Source: Alcanivorax sp. (GTDB lineage: Bacteria; Pseudomonadota; Gammaproteobacteria; Pseudomonadales; Alcanivoracaceae). From it: DNA of 7,628 bases. This document shows, in pieces, positions 5,782-7,628 of the stretch. The notes beneath the pieces were generated by a model. The model saw only the letters and a program-made list of their open reading frames with translations, was not told where the DNA came from and made no database searches. The stretch spans positions 1 through 7,628 of the forward strand of contig SLJS01000376.1 of the NCBI GenBank assembly GCA_007135015.1, read 5' to 3'. The position numbers and the translations under genes are program-made. Numbering within the stretch: position 1 is the stretch's first letter; every line of letters starts with the position of its first letter.

Positions 5782-6712
5782 GGCTCATCTCCTCGCCGAG
5801 CAGAATCTCGGCGACCAGTTCCGTAAAACTCATTTCCTCGGCCGCTGCAGCCATCGGCACCAGACTGTGATCGGTCATCCCCGGAATGGTGTTGACTTCC
5901 AGCAGCTGGAATTGCCCGCGCTGATCACGCATCAGGTCCACGCGGCCCCAGCCACTGCAGCCCACTACCCGGAAGGCCTGCAGTGCCAGTTCCTGCATCA
6001 CCCTTTCCTCTTCCGGTTCCAGGCCACAGGGGCAGAGATAGCTGGTGCGGTCGGATTCGTACTTGGCCTGGTAGTCATAAAAGACATTGGGCGTTTCCAG
6101 CCGTATGGCCGGCAACGCCCGGCCGTTGAGAATCGCCACGGTGAATTCCGGCCCATCCACCCAGGCCTCCAGCAGCACTTCGCTGTCATGGGAACGGGCG
6201 TCGGCAATCGCTTCGGCCAGCTCATCGCGCTTTTCGACCTTGCGCATGCCGATGGACGAGCCCTCGCGGGAAGGCTTGACGATCAGCGGCGGCTCCAGTT
6301 CGCCACCCTGTTCCGCCCCATCGCCAAGAACCTGAAAGTCCGGCGTGGGAAGCCCCGCGCCCTTCCACAACAGCTTGGTGCGCACCTTGTCCATGCCGAT
6401 GGCCGAGGCCATCACACCGCTGCCGGTATAGGGCACACCCAGGTGCTCGAGCACGCCCTGCATCACGCCGTCCTCGCCACCACGGCCGTGCAGGGCAATG
6501 AATATCCGGTCAAACCGCGCCAGGGTATCCAGCGAGGTCTCCGACGGATCCACCAGCTCGGCAATGGCTCCGAGCTCACGCAGTGCCCGATGCACTGCAT
6601 GGCCGCTCTTGAGCGAGATCTCCCGCTCGGCCGAATTGCCGCCGGCAAGCACCGCAAGACGGCCTACCCGCTCCAGCGCTCTCTTCAGGGCATGCAGCCG
6701 TTCAGTATTCAT
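5771..6712 (-). CDS. ddlB: D-alanine--D-alanine ligase (Ddl, B type)
   Basis: Ddl joins two D-alanines with ATP in the cytoplasm, giving the dipeptide that MurF adds to the peptidoglycan precursor. The 313-residue product is an ATP-grasp enzyme with AGGNSAEREISL (23-34, catalytic E30), the first signature HGRGGEDGVMQG (75-86), VPYTGSGVMASAIGMDK (93-109), the omega-loop part VKPSREGSSIG (145-155, S152), YDYQAKY (212-218) and the second signature around GWGRVDL and LLEVNTIPGMTDHSLVPMA (254-288). E30, S152 and Y218 correspond to E15, S150 and Y216 of E. coli DdlB; Tyr rather than Phe at the last position fits a D-Ala-D-Ala and not a D-Ala-D-lactate product. The ATG overlaps the murC stop as ATGA and has GAGGGG seven bases upstream. 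The N-terminus is about 15 residues longer than in E. coli. Confidence 0.98.
   Translation of the reverse strand: MNTERLHALKRALERVGRLAVLAGGNSAEREISLKSGHAVHRALRELGAIAELVDPSETSLDTLARFDRIFIALHGRGGEDGVMQGVLEHLGVPYTGSGVMASAIGMDKVRTKLLWKGAGLPTPDFQVLGDGAEQGGELEPPLIVKPSREGSSIGMRKVEKRDELAEAIADARSHDSEVLLEAWVDGPEFTVAILNGRALPAIRLETPNVFYDYQAKYESDRTSYLCPCGLEPEEERVMQELALQAFRVVGCSGWGRVDLMRDQRGQFQLLEVNTIPGMTDHSLVPMAAAAEEMSFTELVAEILLGEEMSHAG
5789..5794 (-). promoter_or_regulatory. ftsQ Shine-Dalgarno inside ddlB
   Basis: GAGGAG on the minus strand lies seven bases before the ATG at 5781 and within the last codons of ddlB. It favours the longer FtsQ start and implies coupling with ddlB translation. The competing site for the codon-10 ATG is AGAAGG at 5761-5766. 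Confidence 0.6.
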
Positions 6713-7628
6713 GACAGCACCCCTCTTTCATAAAGTCCCCGGGCGATCACGCTCACGTTGCCCGCGCCCTGGGTCACCAGCATGTCCCCGTCATGGAGCA
6801 ATGCTTCCAGCACCTCATGAAGATTCTCCGAACCCTCCACGAACACCGGGTCGAGCCGGCCAAGCTGGCGAATGCTGCGACACAGCGAACGGGCATCCGC
6901 ACCGGGTATCGGTTCTTCCCCGGCGGCGTAGACATCAAGCATCACCAGCGCATCGACGCCGGAGAGCACCTTCACGAAGTCCTCGTACAGATCCCGGGTC
7001 CGGGTATAACGATGCGGCTGGAACAGCATCACCAGCCTTCGTCCGGGCCAGCCCTGGCGGATTGCCTCGATGGTGGCGCGCACTTCGCCGGGGTGATGGC
7101 CGTAGTCGTCCACCAGTGTTGCCCGGCCGCCGGCGAAGCCGTATTCACCCAGGACCTCGAAGCGCCGCCCCACGCCGGTAAAGCCTTCCAGTCCCCGGAT
7201 GATGGAAGCATCGTCGGCGCCCTCATCGGCGGCCACGGCGATGGCCGCCAGGGCGTTGAGCACGTTGTGCCGCCCAGGCATGGGCAGCCGGATGCGAAGA
7301 TCCTCGCCATCGTGGCGCACGACCCGGAACGCCGATTCCATTCCCTGCTGCGCGACGTCCACGGCACGGACATCGGCATCGTCACTGAAGCCGTAGCGGA
7401 TCACCTGACGGTTCACACGCGGAAGGATACGGCGAACCACCGGATCATCCACACAGAGCACCGCGAGTCCGTAGAACGGCAGGTTGTGCAGGAACTCCAC
7501 GAAGGTATTCTCCAGGCGGCTGAAGTCCCCGCCGTAGGTATGCATGTGATCCGCATCGATGTTGGTCACCACCGCGGTCATCGGCTGCAAATGAAGAAAA
7601 GACGCATCGGACTCGTCCGCTTCCGCCA
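6709..7628 (-). CDS. murC: UDP-N-acetylmuramate--L-alanine ligase (MurC), partial (N-terminus beyond right edge)
   Basis: MurC adds L-alanine to UDP-MurNAc with ATP, the first amino-acid step of cytoplasmic peptidoglycan precursor synthesis. The last 306 codons are present; the nucleotide-binding N-terminal domain and P-loop lie off the edge. Reading inward from the edge the frame gives AEADESDASFLHLQPM, the conserved segment of the central ATPase domain, then VTNIDADHMHTYGGDF, GRHNVLNALAAIAVA, the C-terminal domain motif DDYGHHPGEVRATI, LFQPHRYTRTRDLYEDF and finally GAGNVSVIARGL. All align with E. coli MurC (491 residues) from about residue 170. The next gene, ddlB, starts within its stop codon. 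There is no murB between murC and ddlB, as in E. coli and unlike many other bacteria. Confidence 0.98.
   Translation of the reverse strand, partial: AEADESDASFLHLQPMTAVVTNIDADHMHTYGGDFSRLENTFVEFLHNLPFYGLAVLCVDDPVVRRILPRVNRQVIRYGFSDDADVRAVDVAQQGMESAFRVVRHDGEDLRIRLPMPGRHNVLNALAAIAVAADEGADDASIIRGLEGFTGVGRRFEVLGEYGFAGGRATLVDDYGHHPGEVRATIEAIRQGWPGRRLVMLFQPHRYTRTRDLYEDFVKVLSGVDALVMLDVYAAGEEPIPGADARSLCRSIRQLGRLDPVFVEGSENLHEVLEALLHDGDMLVTQGAGNVSVIARGLYERGVLS

Noticed and set aside
2217..6733. Three long overlapping plus-strand open frames (2217-3752, 3691-5826, 5630-6733), opposite ftsZ, ftsA/ftsQ and ddlB
   Set aside because: They lie exactly antisense to well-identified genes, their translations are rich in His, Arg, Gly and Ala with no recognisable domain, and such frames arise from the strong GC bias at third codon positions in high-GC genomes.
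7588..7590. TTG as a start codon for a 293-residue protein at the right edge
   Set aside because: The frame continues unbroken to the window edge with conserved MurC sequence (AEADESDASF), so this is an internal Leu codon of a truncated murC.
1..7628. Mobile elements, CRISPR, toxin-antitoxin or defence genes, RNA genes
   Set aside because: Nearly every base is assigned to conserved housekeeping genes, no spaced repeats or tRNA-like folds were seen, and no gene departs from the family sequence expected at its position.

Overview
The window is a conserved housekeeping block from a high-GC, Gram-negative gammaproteobacterium: the 3' end of the division and cell wall (dcw) cluster plus its usual downstream neighbours. 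The evidence is the gene order murC-ddlB-ftsQ-ftsA-ftsZ-lpxC, the lipid A gene lpxC, close residue-level similarity of every product to its E. coli counterpart, and a dciA (DUF721) gene plus an M23 peptidase after lpxC, as in Pseudomonas-type genomes, where enterobacteria carry secM. The genus cannot be fixed from the sequence; a non-enteric gammaproteobacterium is as far as I can go.

Layout, read along the minus strand from the right edge: murC (5' part cut off by the window edge), ddlB, ftsQ and ftsA are packed with a 4-nt overlap, an 11-nt overlap and a 3-nt gap, so they look like one translationally coupled operon. A 115-nt leader with two hairpins separates ftsA from ftsZ. A 218-nt gap, with a 9-bp stem-loop starting at the ftsZ stop codon and a possible promoter, separates ftsZ from lpxC. 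After lpxC, dciA runs the other way (plus strand) and converges on lpxC across 90 nt. dciA is divergent from an M23/LytM-type peptidase gene that runs off the left edge; the 104-nt divergent region holds a good minus-strand promoter candidate, a 7-bp inverted repeat and a 12-bp palindrome.

How the genes work together: MurC and DdlB make the UDP-MurNAc-peptide and the D-Ala-D-Ala that feed peptidoglycan synthesis. FtsZ builds the division ring, FtsA ties it to the membrane, and FtsQ links it to the periplasmic septal synthesis machinery. LpxC commits UDP-GlcNAc precursor to lipid A, DciA loads the replicative helicase, and the M23 protein probably acts on, or regulates enzymes acting on, peptidoglycan. 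The block therefore joins wall, outer membrane, division and replication functions.

I see no mobile element, CRISPR array, tRNA, rRNA, frameshift or foreign gene, and no convincing undescribed system. The points worth a second look are regulatory: the divergent dciA/M23 region, the hairpins flanking ftsZ, and the unusual LpxC C-terminus.
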